From Rummeliibacillus pycnus_B (GTDB taxonomy: Bacteria > Bacillota > Bacilli > Bacillales_A > Planococcaceae): a DNA stretch of 64,000 nt. A program made the translations under genes and the position numbers. Below are positions 17,772 to 25,488 of the stretch, piece after piece. Under the pieces are notes generated by a model that ran no database searches, had not been told where the DNA came from, and was given only the letters and a program-made list of their open reading frames with translations. Position 1 is the first letter of the stretch. Each line of letters begins with the position of its first letter. The stretch is from NCBI RefSeq assembly GCF_050459865.1, contig NZ_JBCMNM010000048.1, forward strand, positions 1 to 64,000. The letters run 5' to 3'.

Positions 17772-19148
17772 TTACAACCAGGATTCTTTTAGGAGTTCTA
17801 CACCTTTAATTATTTCCTCTTGTGTGAGGTTGCTAAAGCCTAATTTTAATATTGGTTCACTTGGAGATGAATGAAAAAAGAAAGGAGCAGTTGAGTATAC
17901 TTGGACATCAAATAGTGTAGCTTGCTCAATTAACCAGCTCTCTGATTTTTGAAGATGGACCTTTATGAGAAGATAGAGTCCGGATTGTTCACCTATAATG
18001 GTGATATGCTGACCAAAATGCTGCTGTAATTCTGCCACAAGTACCTGCATTTTGTGTTTATAAACAAGGCGCATTCGTTTGATATGCCGTTGCCATTCTC
18101 CATCCTCCATAAATTTTGCTATTGTGAGCTGATGGATCTTAGATGCGGTATTTTCAAAGTTAATATAAGCTTTTTGATAGTCTTCTAAGAGTAAATCAGG
18201 TAAAACCATAAAACATAATCGTAATCCTGGCAGAAGTGATTTCGAGAAATTTCCTATATAGATGACTCGAGAAGAATCAATGGAAGCTAATGCAGGAAAT
18301 GGCTTTTGTGTATAGCGAAATTCACTATCATAGTCATCTTCAATGACATAACCTTCATTATTATTTGCCCATTGTAAGATCATGTGTCTTTGATGTATTG
18401 GCATTGTCACACCTAATGGGCTCTGATGGGAGGGGGTGACATAAACAATCTTAGACTTATAAACATCAAAATCAGAGAAATCAATGCCAGACTGTTGAAC
18501 AGGTAGATATTCTAATTGAAATTGATGAAATTGAAAGGCCTCCTTTGCGCCATCATAACCTGGATCTTCTAGAAGGATATGATCGAAGGTAGGCTTTAAT
18601 ATGGTCCCTAGATTAATCAGCATCTGCTGTGTGCTACTACCTATGATGATATGGCTTGCTTGAGTATGTACACCTCGAGATTGAAAGAGGTATTGTGCGA
18701 TTTCTTGTCGTAAACATTCTTCTCCGAAAGGTTCTCCATAAGTAAAGGTTTGAGGCATTGTAAATACTTGATTGGTATACTTTCTCCAAGCTTTTATTGG
18801 AAAATGAGTTGGATCTACTGCTCCTGCACGGAAGTCAATTTGTGTTTTTTTTTGTTTTGGAGGAGTGTTTGCTTTTACTGTTGAATTTGAGTGAATCCAA
18901 ATAGGCTCAATGGTATTTGCAAAGTAACCTCTTCTTCCTTCAGAACGAATATAACCTTCAGATTGTAACTGTTCATAAGCAATGAGAGTTGTATTGCGGC
19001 TACATTGAAGAGAGTCTGCTAAATGACGAATCGAAGGGAGCTTTTCATTCGGTTGAATATCTCCTTGCTCCATATAAGCTTTAAGTTTTTGATAAATTTG
19101 AATGTATTTTGGCGAATTTTCATCCATGGCAAAAATAATTTCTTTCAA
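17772..19148 (-). CDS. MocR-family transcriptional regulator (GntR HTH + aminotransferase fold)
   Basis: The N-terminal ~75 residues form a GntR winged helix (KLPSIRHLADSLQCSRNTTLIAYEQLQSEGYI). The rest is an aminotransferase-like domain with YGEPFGEECLRQEIAQYL, VIEDDYDSEFRY and YIGNFSKSLLPGLRLC, where the Lys can hold PLP. MocR proteins sense PLP or amino compounds and often control a divergent gene. The frame extends to 19169, but AAGGAGGGG precedes a TTG at 19148 by 7 bases, giving 458 aa. It is divergent from the PaiB-like gene; the direct repeats at 19181-19216 are a candidate operator. Confidence 0.88.
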   Translation of the reverse strand: MKEIIFAMDENSPKYIQIYQKLKAYMEQGDIQPNEKLPSIRHLADSLQCSRNTTLIAYEQLQSEGYIRSEGRRGYFANTIEPIWIHSNSTVKANTPPKQKKTQIDFRAGAVDPTHFPIKAWRKYTNQVFTMPQTFTYGEPFGEECLRQEIAQYLFQSRGVHTQASHIIIGSSTQQMLINLGTILKPTFDHILLEDPGYDGAKEAFQFHQFQLEYLPVQQSGIDFSDFDVYKSKIVYVTPSHQSPLGVTMPIHQRHMILQWANNNEGYVIEDDYDSEFRYTQKPFPALASIDSSRVIYIGNFSKSLLPGLRLCFMVLPDLLLEDYQKAYINFENTASKIHQLTIAKFMEDGEWQRHIKRMRLVYKHKMQVLVAELQQHFGQHITIIGEQSGLYLLIKVHLQKSESWLIEQATLFDVQVYSTAPFFFHSSPSEPILKLGFSNLTQEEIIKGVELLKESWL

Positions 19149-19180
19149 GCTCTTCCCCTCCTTTGACATATGAATTATTT

Positions 19181-19216
19181 ATAAACTGTATCTTTATATA
19201 TGTCAATAAACTGTAA
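19181..19216. promoter_or_regulatory. direct-repeat operator candidate for MocR
   Basis: ATAAACTGTA occurs at 19181-19190 and again at 19206-19215, 25 bases apart, in the 160-base divergent gap. MocR dimers bind paired direct repeats at such spacing. Confidence 0.5.
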
Positions 19217-19310
19217 TATGATAACAGAAAGATTGATAGAACAGAAGAAAGAGAGGGGTATTTTGGTTATTTCTTGGGTGAATTCTATAGAATACGAAGG
19301 GGTGTAGGTA

Positions 19311-19910
19311 GTGTTTATTCCAAAAAATTTTCAAATAACAGATCGACGTCTATTGAAAGAGATTATGGAGGACAATAGTTTCGCTACAATTATTTCGCAG
19401 CATGAAGGTGTTCCCTGTGCAACACAGTTACCTTTACTTATAAGCGAAGATGGAGCTCAAATATCAGGACATTTCGCAAGACCGAATTCACAGTGGAGAG
19501 AAATAGAAAATCAAATAGTCCTGGCTCTTTTTCAAGGACCACATAGCTACATTTCGTCTTCTTGGTACGAAACGAATCAAAGCGTGCCGACATGGAATTA
19601 TGTGACGGTGCAAGCATATGGTAAGGTAGAGCTAATTGATGGTGAAGAGATGCTAAGGGATTTTCAGCGCATGGTGAAAAAATATGAAGCACCAAATAGT
19701 GGCTATCATTTAGAAGATATGGAAAAGAAACTATTAGATCATATGAGTAAAGGTGTTCAAGCCTTTCGAATGCATATAACAAAATTAGAAGGAAAAGCAA
19801 AATTAAGCCAAAATCATTCAATCGAAAGACGTCAAAGGGTAATTGAACAATTAGAAAAAAGAAATCACTTATTTGATCAACAAATAGCAAATTATATGAG
19901 ACGACTCTAG
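19311..19910 (+). CDS. FMN-binding negative transcriptional regulator, PaiB family
   Basis: The protein matches PaiB: it starts MFIPKNFQITD, then ATQLPLLISEDGAQISGHFARPNSQW, VLALFQGPHSYISSSWYE, SVPTWNYVTVQAYGKVEL, and near the end KLSQNHSIERRQRVIEQL. The fold is a split-barrel flavin reductase type. B. subtilis PaiB has been described as a repressor of sporulation and degradative-enzyme genes; whether it binds DNA directly is unclear. The length of 199 aa is normal. The start is GTG with GGGGTGTAGG upstream. The divergent MocR gene is the likely regulator. Confidence 0.85.
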   Translation: MFIPKNFQITDRRLLKEIMEDNSFATIISQHEGVPCATQLPLLISEDGAQISGHFARPNSQWREIENQIVLALFQGPHSYISSSWYETNQSVPTWNYVTVQAYGKVELIDGEEMLRDFQRMVKKYEAPNSGYHLEDMEKKLLDHMSKGVQAFRMHITKLEGKAKLSQNHSIERRQRVIEQLEKRNHLFDQQIANYMRRL

Positions 19911-20025
19911 GAATGTTCAACTTATTTTAACGAAGCCAATCTTTATCTTTTGAGTGGATGAACCAAAATGAGAAGCTATAATGACTGGAGATTTTGCAAA
20001 AGCCTTACTTAAATAATCAATAAAA

Positions 20026-20056
20026 GCTAGTCAGTTGACTGGCTTTTTTTTATTTT
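20026..20056 (+). terminator. intrinsic terminator
   Basis: GCTAGTCA/TGACTGGC stem followed by TTTTTTTT, downstream of the PaiB-like gene. Confidence 0.65.
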
Positions 20057-20157
20057 TTTTGAATTTGATTTTTAACAAACTTGATAAGTATGATTGATGT
20101 TGGAAATAATACATACTAGTAAGAAAGACAATAACTCAAAATAAAGGTGTGACTTGC

Positions 20158-20688
20158 ATGAAAAAAGCTGTTTTTTTAGATCGTGATGGAGTAATAAATG
20201 AAGTGTTAACAGATCGGGTTAAATTTGTGAATAAGCCACAAGATCTTTACTTCTTACCAGGTGTTCCCGAAGCCATCAAGAAATTGAATGCTTTCTTTGA
20301 CCACATATTTGTGGTAACCAATCAAGGTGGTGTTGGATTAGGTTTTATGAAGGAATCACAGCTTAATAAAATCCATGAACATATGATTGCAGAATTAGAG
20401 AAAGAAGGAGCCGTTATTCATGATGTTGCTTATTGCCCACATAAGCCAAAAGCAGGTTGTGAATGTCGTAAACCAAAACCAAAATTAATAGTGGAACTGA
20501 GTAAAAAATATGATATTGATTTATCTAACTCCTACATGGTAGGAGATACCGATACAGATATTATTGCAGGGAAGAAGGCAGGTACAAAGGGAGTCTTTTT
20601 AGGGAAGAGTGACCCGCTCGCAGATGCTGTTTTTCCTGATTTAATAAGTGCTGTTGATTGGATTATAGAAGATGCAGCAACTGAGTAG
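20158..20688 (+). CDS. gmhB: HAD-IIIA phosphatase, GmhB-like
   Basis: FLDRDGVIN is the HAD DxD nucleophile motif, VVTNQGGVG motif II, KPKPKL motif III and MVGDTDTDIIAGKKAG motif IV. The insertion CPHKPKAGCECRKPKP is the Cys/His zinc loop of GmhB and the histidinol-phosphate phosphatase branch. GmhB dephosphorylates heptose-1,7-bisphosphate; in Gram-positives the sugar may differ. The frame opens at GTG 20149, but AAGGTGTG is better spaced for ATG 20158 (176 aa). It stands alone. Confidence 0.8.
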   Translation: MKKAVFLDRDGVINEVLTDRVKFVNKPQDLYFLPGVPEAIKKLNAFFDHIFVVTNQGGVGLGFMKESQLNKIHEHMIAELEKEGAVIHDVAYCPHKPKAGCECRKPKPKLIVELSKKYDIDLSNSYMVGDTDTDIIAGKKAGTKGVFLGKSDPLADAVFPDLISAVDWIIEDAATE

Positions 20689-20820
20689 AGTAGAATAGAG
20701 ATTAGGAGTAAGTCCATGAGTAGTCATGAGTGGTGCTAATCATTAGCTAAGTAGTCAAAATAGTGGCAATCAAAAATTAATAAAAATCTAAAGAAATGAA
20801 ATAATAAGGTGGGTGCTTGA

Positions 20821-21363
20821 ATGACAACTTATATCGTACTATTACGAGGTATAAATGTAGGTGGACATAATATAGTAAAGATGCATGATTTGAGAATTGC
20901 GTTGGAAAATATAGGTTTTGGTCAAGTGAAAACGTATATTCAAAGCGGGAACATCGTCTTGCATTCCAACGAAAATGATAACAAGGTAAAAAGTCAAATT
21001 GAACAAGAAATTAATAAGGTATTTGGTTTTAGTGTACCTGTAATCGTAAGAACAAAGTTAGAATGGGAAGAAATAATTGAAAAATGCCCTTATCCTGTAA
21101 GTTCATTACCAGAAGGTGAGAGTGTACACCTAGCTTTATTGGAAAAAGAGCCGACAGAGGAAAGCTCTAACTATTTATATGAGTTTAAAAGCGATACGGA
21201 AGAATGCTACATACAGGGGAAAGATGTTTATCTGCATTTACGCCAAAGTTTTAGTAAATCCAAGCTGCCAAATTATATACAAAAGTTACATGTTCCAATA
21301 ACCATACGAAATTGGAAAACAATTATGAAACTTAGTGAAATGACGAAAACAATAAATACTTAA
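20821..21363 (+). CDS. DUF1697 domain protein
   Basis: The start YIVLLRGINVGGHNIVKMHDLR and the following YIQSGNIVL are the DUF1697 signature. The 180-aa length is typical. The family is common in Bacillus and actinobacteria; its role is unknown, though the two-subdomain fold suggests ligand or nucleic acid binding. The ribosome binding site AAGGTGGG lies 7 bases before the ATG. It is a single-gene unit. Confidence 0.88.
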   Translation: MTTYIVLLRGINVGGHNIVKMHDLRIALENIGFGQVKTYIQSGNIVLHSNENDNKVKSQIEQEINKVFGFSVPVIVRTKLEWEEIIEKCPYPVSSLPEGESVHLALLEKEPTEESSNYLYEFKSDTEECYIQGKDVYLHLRQSFSKSKLPNYIQKLHVPITIRNWKTIMKLSEMTKTINT

Positions 21364-21505
21364 TAGATTTCAATGTGTGAAAAATGAAGCTCACTATTTG
21401 TTTATTGATCCATCTATACGTTCAATCTAATTCTTTGACACAAACTTTTCAGACGAATACGATAGAAGTAAAGAATTTCCAAGTAATAAGCTAGGAGGAA
21501 TATGA

Positions 21506-22606
21506 ATGACAAATTTGTTTGAAGACTATACGTTACCAATCGGCATCTCACTACGAAATCGACTTGTGATGGCGCCGATGACAACTTATTCGGGTAATGA
21601 AGATGGTACGGTATCAGATGCAGAAGTAGAACATTATGCACGCCGTTCAAAAGGTGTCGGCATGGTTGTGACGGCTTGTACACATGTAACAGAGAATGGG
21701 AAAGGTTTTCCTGGGCAGTTTGCAGGGTATGCAGATCAATTTATTCCTAGCTTAAAACGTGTAGCGGATGCTATTCATGAGGGTGGAGCGAAAGCGGTAC
21801 TGCAAATTTATCATGGTGGTAGACGTAGCATTCCTGAAGAAGTGCCGAATGGTGAACTTGTCAGTGCTAGTGATATAGCGTTTCCAGGAAATGCGACACC
21901 TCGTCCTTTAACAATAGAAAAAATTAAAGGAATCATCAAAGCGTATGGTGAAACAACTCGTCGTGCGATTGAAGCTGGATACGATGGAGTAGAAATTCAT
22001 GGCGCGAATACGTATTTACTTCAACAATTTTTCTCAGGGCATACAAATCGACGTACAGATGAATATGGTGGTTCTATTGAAAATCGTATGCGATTCCCGT
22101 TAGAGCTTGTGGATGAAGTGAAAAATGTTGTTGCAAAACATGCAACAAAACCTTTTATCGTTGGGTATAGATTTTCTCCAGAAGAGGAAGAAGAAACTGG
22201 TATAACTATGGATCAAACAGTAAAGCTAATTGATGCACTTGCTAATAAAGGATTAACATATCTTCATGTATCACAGGGAGAATTCTTTACAAAGCCTCAT
22301 CGTTTCAGTGGAGATAAAAATAAGACACGAGTTGAAATTTTATTGGATACCATACATGGACGCACCCCATTAATCGGAGTTGGCTCAGTTTATTCTTTAG
22401 AAGATGCAGAAAAAGTAAGTGAATCAGGAATTGATTTACTAGCGCTCGGCCGCGAACTTTTAATCGAACCGGATTGGGTACAAAAAGCTGAAGCAGGAGA
22501 TCGCAATATCCCTACTAAGATGGATAAGTCAAAACAAAAAGAACTTGTTATTCCAGATCCAATGTGGAAGATGTTACATAGACCTGGTTGGATTCCAGGA
22601 ATGTAA
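21506..22606 (+). CDS. NADH-dependent flavin oxidoreductase, old yellow enzyme family
   Basis: The TIM-barrel FMN enzyme has RNRLVMAPMTTYS near the N-terminus, LQIYHGGRRS, YDGVEIHGANTYLLQQFFSG (catalytic His/Asn pair), NRRTDEYGGSIENRMRFPLE, and the phosphate loop GVGSVYS...LALGRELLIEPDW. The sequence resembles B. subtilis YqiG. It reduces alpha,beta-unsaturated carbonyls or related electrophiles; the true substrate is unknown. At 366 aa it is full length. AGGAGG precedes the ATG. Confidence 0.9.
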   Translation: MTNLFEDYTLPIGISLRNRLVMAPMTTYSGNEDGTVSDAEVEHYARRSKGVGMVVTACTHVTENGKGFPGQFAGYADQFIPSLKRVADAIHEGGAKAVLQIYHGGRRSIPEEVPNGELVSASDIAFPGNATPRPLTIEKIKGIIKAYGETTRRAIEAGYDGVEIHGANTYLLQQFFSGHTNRRTDEYGGSIENRMRFPLELVDEVKNVVAKHATKPFIVGYRFSPEEEEETGITMDQTVKLIDALANKGLTYLHVSQGEFFTKPHRFSGDKNKTRVEILLDTIHGRTPLIGVGSVYSLEDAEKVSESGIDLLALGRELLIEPDWVQKAEAGDRNIPTKMDKSKQKELVIPDPMWKMLHRPGWIPGM

Positions 22607-22735
22607 GATAGGTTCATTTCAGCCCAAAGCAGCATCTTGCGAGTCTATTTCAAGGAAACAACATCTCATTTGATATATGCACAGTATCAACTTTATGATT
22701 CCTGTCAATACTAGTCATAAAGGAGGTGCTGTATA

Positions 22736-22891
22736 ATGGCAAAGGATGTTCTTTGTGAAGTAAGTAACTGCACATATTGGCAAAAGGGAAATCAATGCAC
22801 TGCACATGAAATTTATGTAGTCAGCAATAGAGGGACGCAAGCCTCTACTACTGAAGAAACAGATTGTAAAACATTTGAACCAAGAAAATAA
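22736..22891 (+). CDS. DUF1540 small Cys protein, 51 aa
   Basis: The ORF is preceded by AAAGGAGGTG. The protein starts MAKDVLCEVSNCTYWQKGN and has four Cys in the DUF1540 pattern (C-x4-C-x8-C, then C near the end in ETDCKTFEP). These small Firmicutes proteins probably bind a metal and are often expressed in sporulation; the function is unknown. A compact terminator follows 15 bases after the stop. Confidence 0.85.
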   Translation: MAKDVLCEVSNCTYWQKGNQCTAHEIYVVSNRGTQASTTEETDCKTFEPRK

Positions 22892-22905
22892 TGTTTCCAT
22901 ACATC

Positions 22906-22936
22906 GGGATAACCTATTTCGGGTTATCCTTTTGTT
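22906..22936 (+). terminator. intrinsic terminator
   Basis: GGATAACC/GGTTATCC stem with CCTTTTGTT tail, just after the DUF1540 gene. Confidence 0.8.
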
Positions 22937-22948
22937 ATGAATAGTATT

Positions 22949-22967
22949 GATAATAATTATCATTTTC
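22949..22967. promoter_or_regulatory. Fur-box-like site without an obvious gene
   Basis: GATAATAATTATCATTTTC matches the 19-bp Fur consensus (GATAATGATAATCATTATC) at 15 positions by eye. The next + strand gene is 1 kb away, and no iron-uptake gene is adjacent. A GGGAGG followed by an eight-codon TTG ORF at about 23158 may be what remains of a lost target gene. Confidence 0.45.
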
Positions 22968-23235
22968 ATACGATTTTTTACGTTAAATATTATTGGCTAA
23001 TTAAAAATGTTTGAGATTATTTAATTTTATCCAACATAGTTTTATTTAAGGTTAGACTCCTTATTTACCAATAATAGTATATTTAATACATAAAAGTTTG
23101 AAACGAAAAATGGATTTCATTCATCTAACAAATGTAAAGAAAAGGGAGGGTAGGAATTGTTTAATCAAAGTTGCCCAGGTTAAGATTAATGTAAGATAAA
23201 TATTACTTCAGTACGGTTCAACACCACATAATAAT

Positions 23236-23430
23236 AATCTTGTATGGCTATCTTTGTTGATGTGGAATTAGCGAAGACTCCTGCGGGAAAGCGAGACAGG
23301 TGAGACCCCGCAGTGAAGCACGGTACGGGCTTCCGAGGAGGCTCAACGCTCGCCCGCGGAAAGCGAAGCTAATTCCACATCATGCAGAAAACAGATTAAT
23401 ACTATAAATATTTGTATTAAAACACTTTTA
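23236..23430. repeat. Bacillaceae GC-rich hairpin repeat, short form
   Basis: Same arms as the 7.6-kb copy (GATGTGGAATTAGC at 23259-23272, GCTAATTCCACATC at 23368-23381) and the same flanks (AATCTTGTA, GGCTATCTT, CAGATTAAT, ATTTGTATT), but lacking the ~50-base internal insert. Dispersed copies with shared AT-rich flanks imply a mobile or spreading element. Confidence 0.85.
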
Positions 23431-23794
23431 CAGTATCCTCGGTCGGGGGAAGTGAGGAATTCACCTGAACTGATGAAAGTGGTATATTCATGATTGTTAG
23501 CAGAATTTGTAGTTGATCTTTCTGTGTTATAACAAAGCGTATTTTGTTCAACTGTTTCTCGAACAACTTGACAGTATCTTTCATAAACAGTAAAATAATT
23601 ATCAAGAAATATTTTACTAGAGAATATTTATCAAATATAGAGTGCTTTAGCAAAGAGTTATATGTAATATGGCTATTTGAAAAAGTATATCTATATACTA
23701 ACATTACAGTGAATTTAAAATGCTTCCATGTTGTTAGGAAGTCTGTTATATAATGAGGTAGGCTATTTAAAACCCAAATGGGCTAGTTAAAAGT
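23431..23794. other. gene-free stretch
   Basis: AT-rich DNA between the repeat and the dab leader. Short overlapping ORFs on both strands lack ribosome binding sites and family features, and none is called. The dab promoter is presumably near the right end. Confidence 0.4.
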
Positions 23795-23858
23795 AAACCG
23801 ATAATTTCCGAATTTTAATGGTAAAAGACCATTGAATTTAGAGATTATCGGTTTTTTG
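23795..23858 (+). promoter_or_regulatory. leader hairpin / attenuator candidate before dabB
   Basis: AAACCGATAAT (23795-23805) pairs with ATTATCGGTTT (23844-23854), running into TTTTTT, and encloses a second stem AATGGT-aaaag-ACCATT. This is a good intrinsic terminator about 100 bases before the dabB start, with no credible gene upstream to terminate. That suggests control of the dab operon by attenuation. Confidence 0.5.
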
Positions 23859-23955
23859 TTTGAAATAGAAAATTATTATTTTAAAGCTAATTATGTAGAA
23901 TTAAATGATAAAAATTTGATTTTACCTTTCATTCATTTCATTGAGAGGATGTTGA

Positions 23956-25488
23956 ATGTTGAATTTCTTAGATTATTTTTCATGGTCGACAGTTTTTTTT
24001 ATAGTATTAGGGGTTTCTGTATGTAGTGCTTTTTTGATGCTAATACCAAGAATTCCTGTAAATTATGTCCGTGTTCATATAGGAATCATTGCTTTACCAC
24101 CGATTGTTGCTTTATTAGCACTAGTCTCTAACAATGGGAGCGTGATTATAGGTCCTTGGCATTTTGACTCTTTATCGTGGCTATGGTCAACATTTGTTTT
24201 AACAATTGGTTTAATTGTACAACGTTATGCGGTTCATTATTTATTGGGTGATCGATCCTATCAAAAGTATTTTACACTTTTAACTTTCACTACGGTTGCG
24301 GATTCACTTGCTTGGCTTAGTGATGATCTGAGACTGCTTTTAATCGGTTGGGGAGTTACACTTCTAGGATTGACATTGCTTATAGGGTTAAGAAAAGAGT
24401 GGAAAGTGGCACGCCATGCTTCTAAAATTTCTGCTCGTTATTTTGCAATTAGTTGGGCAATCATGCTAATCGCAATTGTATGGATTGAACAAGTTACAGG
24501 ACATTGGGAATTATCTCAAGTACTTAGCCAAAATAGCCTAGCGCAATTAAATGCAGTGGAGAAAACTTGTATTAATCTATTGTTGCTTTTATCAACGATT
24601 ATTCCAGCTGCACAATGGCCTTTCCAACGTTGGTTGTTAGATTCAGTTGTTGCGCCTACACCTATATCAGCGGTCATGCATGCGGGTATTGTGAATGCTG
24701 GTAGTATTATGCTAACACGCTTTGCACCTCTTTTTAATGGTGATGCAGTACAAGTTGTTTTACTTGTTTTATCTAGTATATCAGTATTGATTGGGACAGG
24801 GATTATGCTTGTTCAAGTTGATTACAAGCGTCAACTTGTAGGCTCTACAATTGCACAAATGGGTTTCATGTTAATCGAATGTGCGTTAGGAGCATATTTA
24901 GCAGCTATTACGCACGCAGTGTTACATGGTCTGTTTAAATCTACACTATTCTTACAAGCAGCCTCTGCCGCTCAACAACATAAACCAGTTGCTCATAAAT
25001 CTCATGTTTCTTCATCTATATGGATAATAATTGGAGGGGGTTTAGGACTACTATTAGGAATTGCCTTTTGGTTGACTTCTCCGGATGAAGGATATCAATT
25101 GGTAAGTGCTTTAATTTTAGGGTGGTCTGTAGCACTTGCTTGGACTCAACTGGTTGCTTTTGGAACCGGCCATATTGGACGAATTGCTGGGATGATTCTA
25201 TTCGCAGGAGCAGCCATTGTGTTCAAAACGGTGCATATTGTATTTGAAAAGCTTTTACATGATGCTATCCCAAGTGGAATTCAACAATCTATTTCAATGG
25301 GTATTTTACTTTTAGTAATATTATTGGTTACTAGCGCAATTGGGACATGGCTAGTACGTAAAAATTCAAAAACTTCATTTGTTATTTATCTTTGGCTTAT
25401 TCGATTAGGTGAGCCGAAAAAGAAATTAGTAGAAAGTCATCCAAAATATCTGACACAATTACTATCTCAAGGGGGGAATGTACATTGA
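23956..25488 (+). CDS. dabB: DabB / NdhF-like proton-channel subunit of inorganic-carbon transporter
   Basis: This is a NuoL/MrpA-like membrane protein of 510 aa with about 13-14 TM helices. The conserved antiporter core appears in LLLSTIIPAAQWPFQRWLLDSVVAPTPISAVMHAGIVNAGSIML, and the TM7-8 region in QMGFMLIECALGAYLAAITHAVLHGLFKSTLFLQ, which holds the Lys and His residues of the proton path. With DabA it forms the DAC CO2/bicarbonate uptake system that uses the proton gradient; the B. subtilis counterpart is NdhF beside YbcC. GAGAGGA lies 7 bases before the ATG. Its stop overlaps the dabA start by 4 bases. Confidence 0.9.
   Translation: MLNFLDYFSWSTVFFIVLGVSVCSAFLMLIPRIPVNYVRVHIGIIALPPIVALLALVSNNGSVIIGPWHFDSLSWLWSTFVLTIGLIVQRYAVHYLLGDRSYQKYFTLLTFTTVADSLAWLSDDLRLLLIGWGVTLLGLTLLIGLRKEWKVARHASKISARYFAISWAIMLIAIVWIEQVTGHWELSQVLSQNSLAQLNAVEKTCINLLLLLSTIIPAAQWPFQRWLLDSVVAPTPISAVMHAGIVNAGSIMLTRFAPLFNGDAVQVVLLVLSSISVLIGTGIMLVQVDYKRQLVGSTIAQMGFMLIECALGAYLAAITHAVLHGLFKSTLFLQAASAAQQHKPVAHKSHVSSSIWIIIGGGLGLLLGIAFWLTSPDEGYQLVSALILGWSVALAWTQLVAFGTGHIGRIAGMILFAGAAIVFKTVHIVFEKLLHDAIPSGIQQSISMGILLLVILLVTSAIGTWLVRKNSKTSFVIYLWLIRLGEPKKKLVESHPKYLTQLLSQGGNVH

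Noticed and set aside
23417..23753. Overlapping short ORFs on both strands in the dab upstream region
   Set aside because: AT-rich, no ribosome sites, no domain pattern, and one starts within a repeat.
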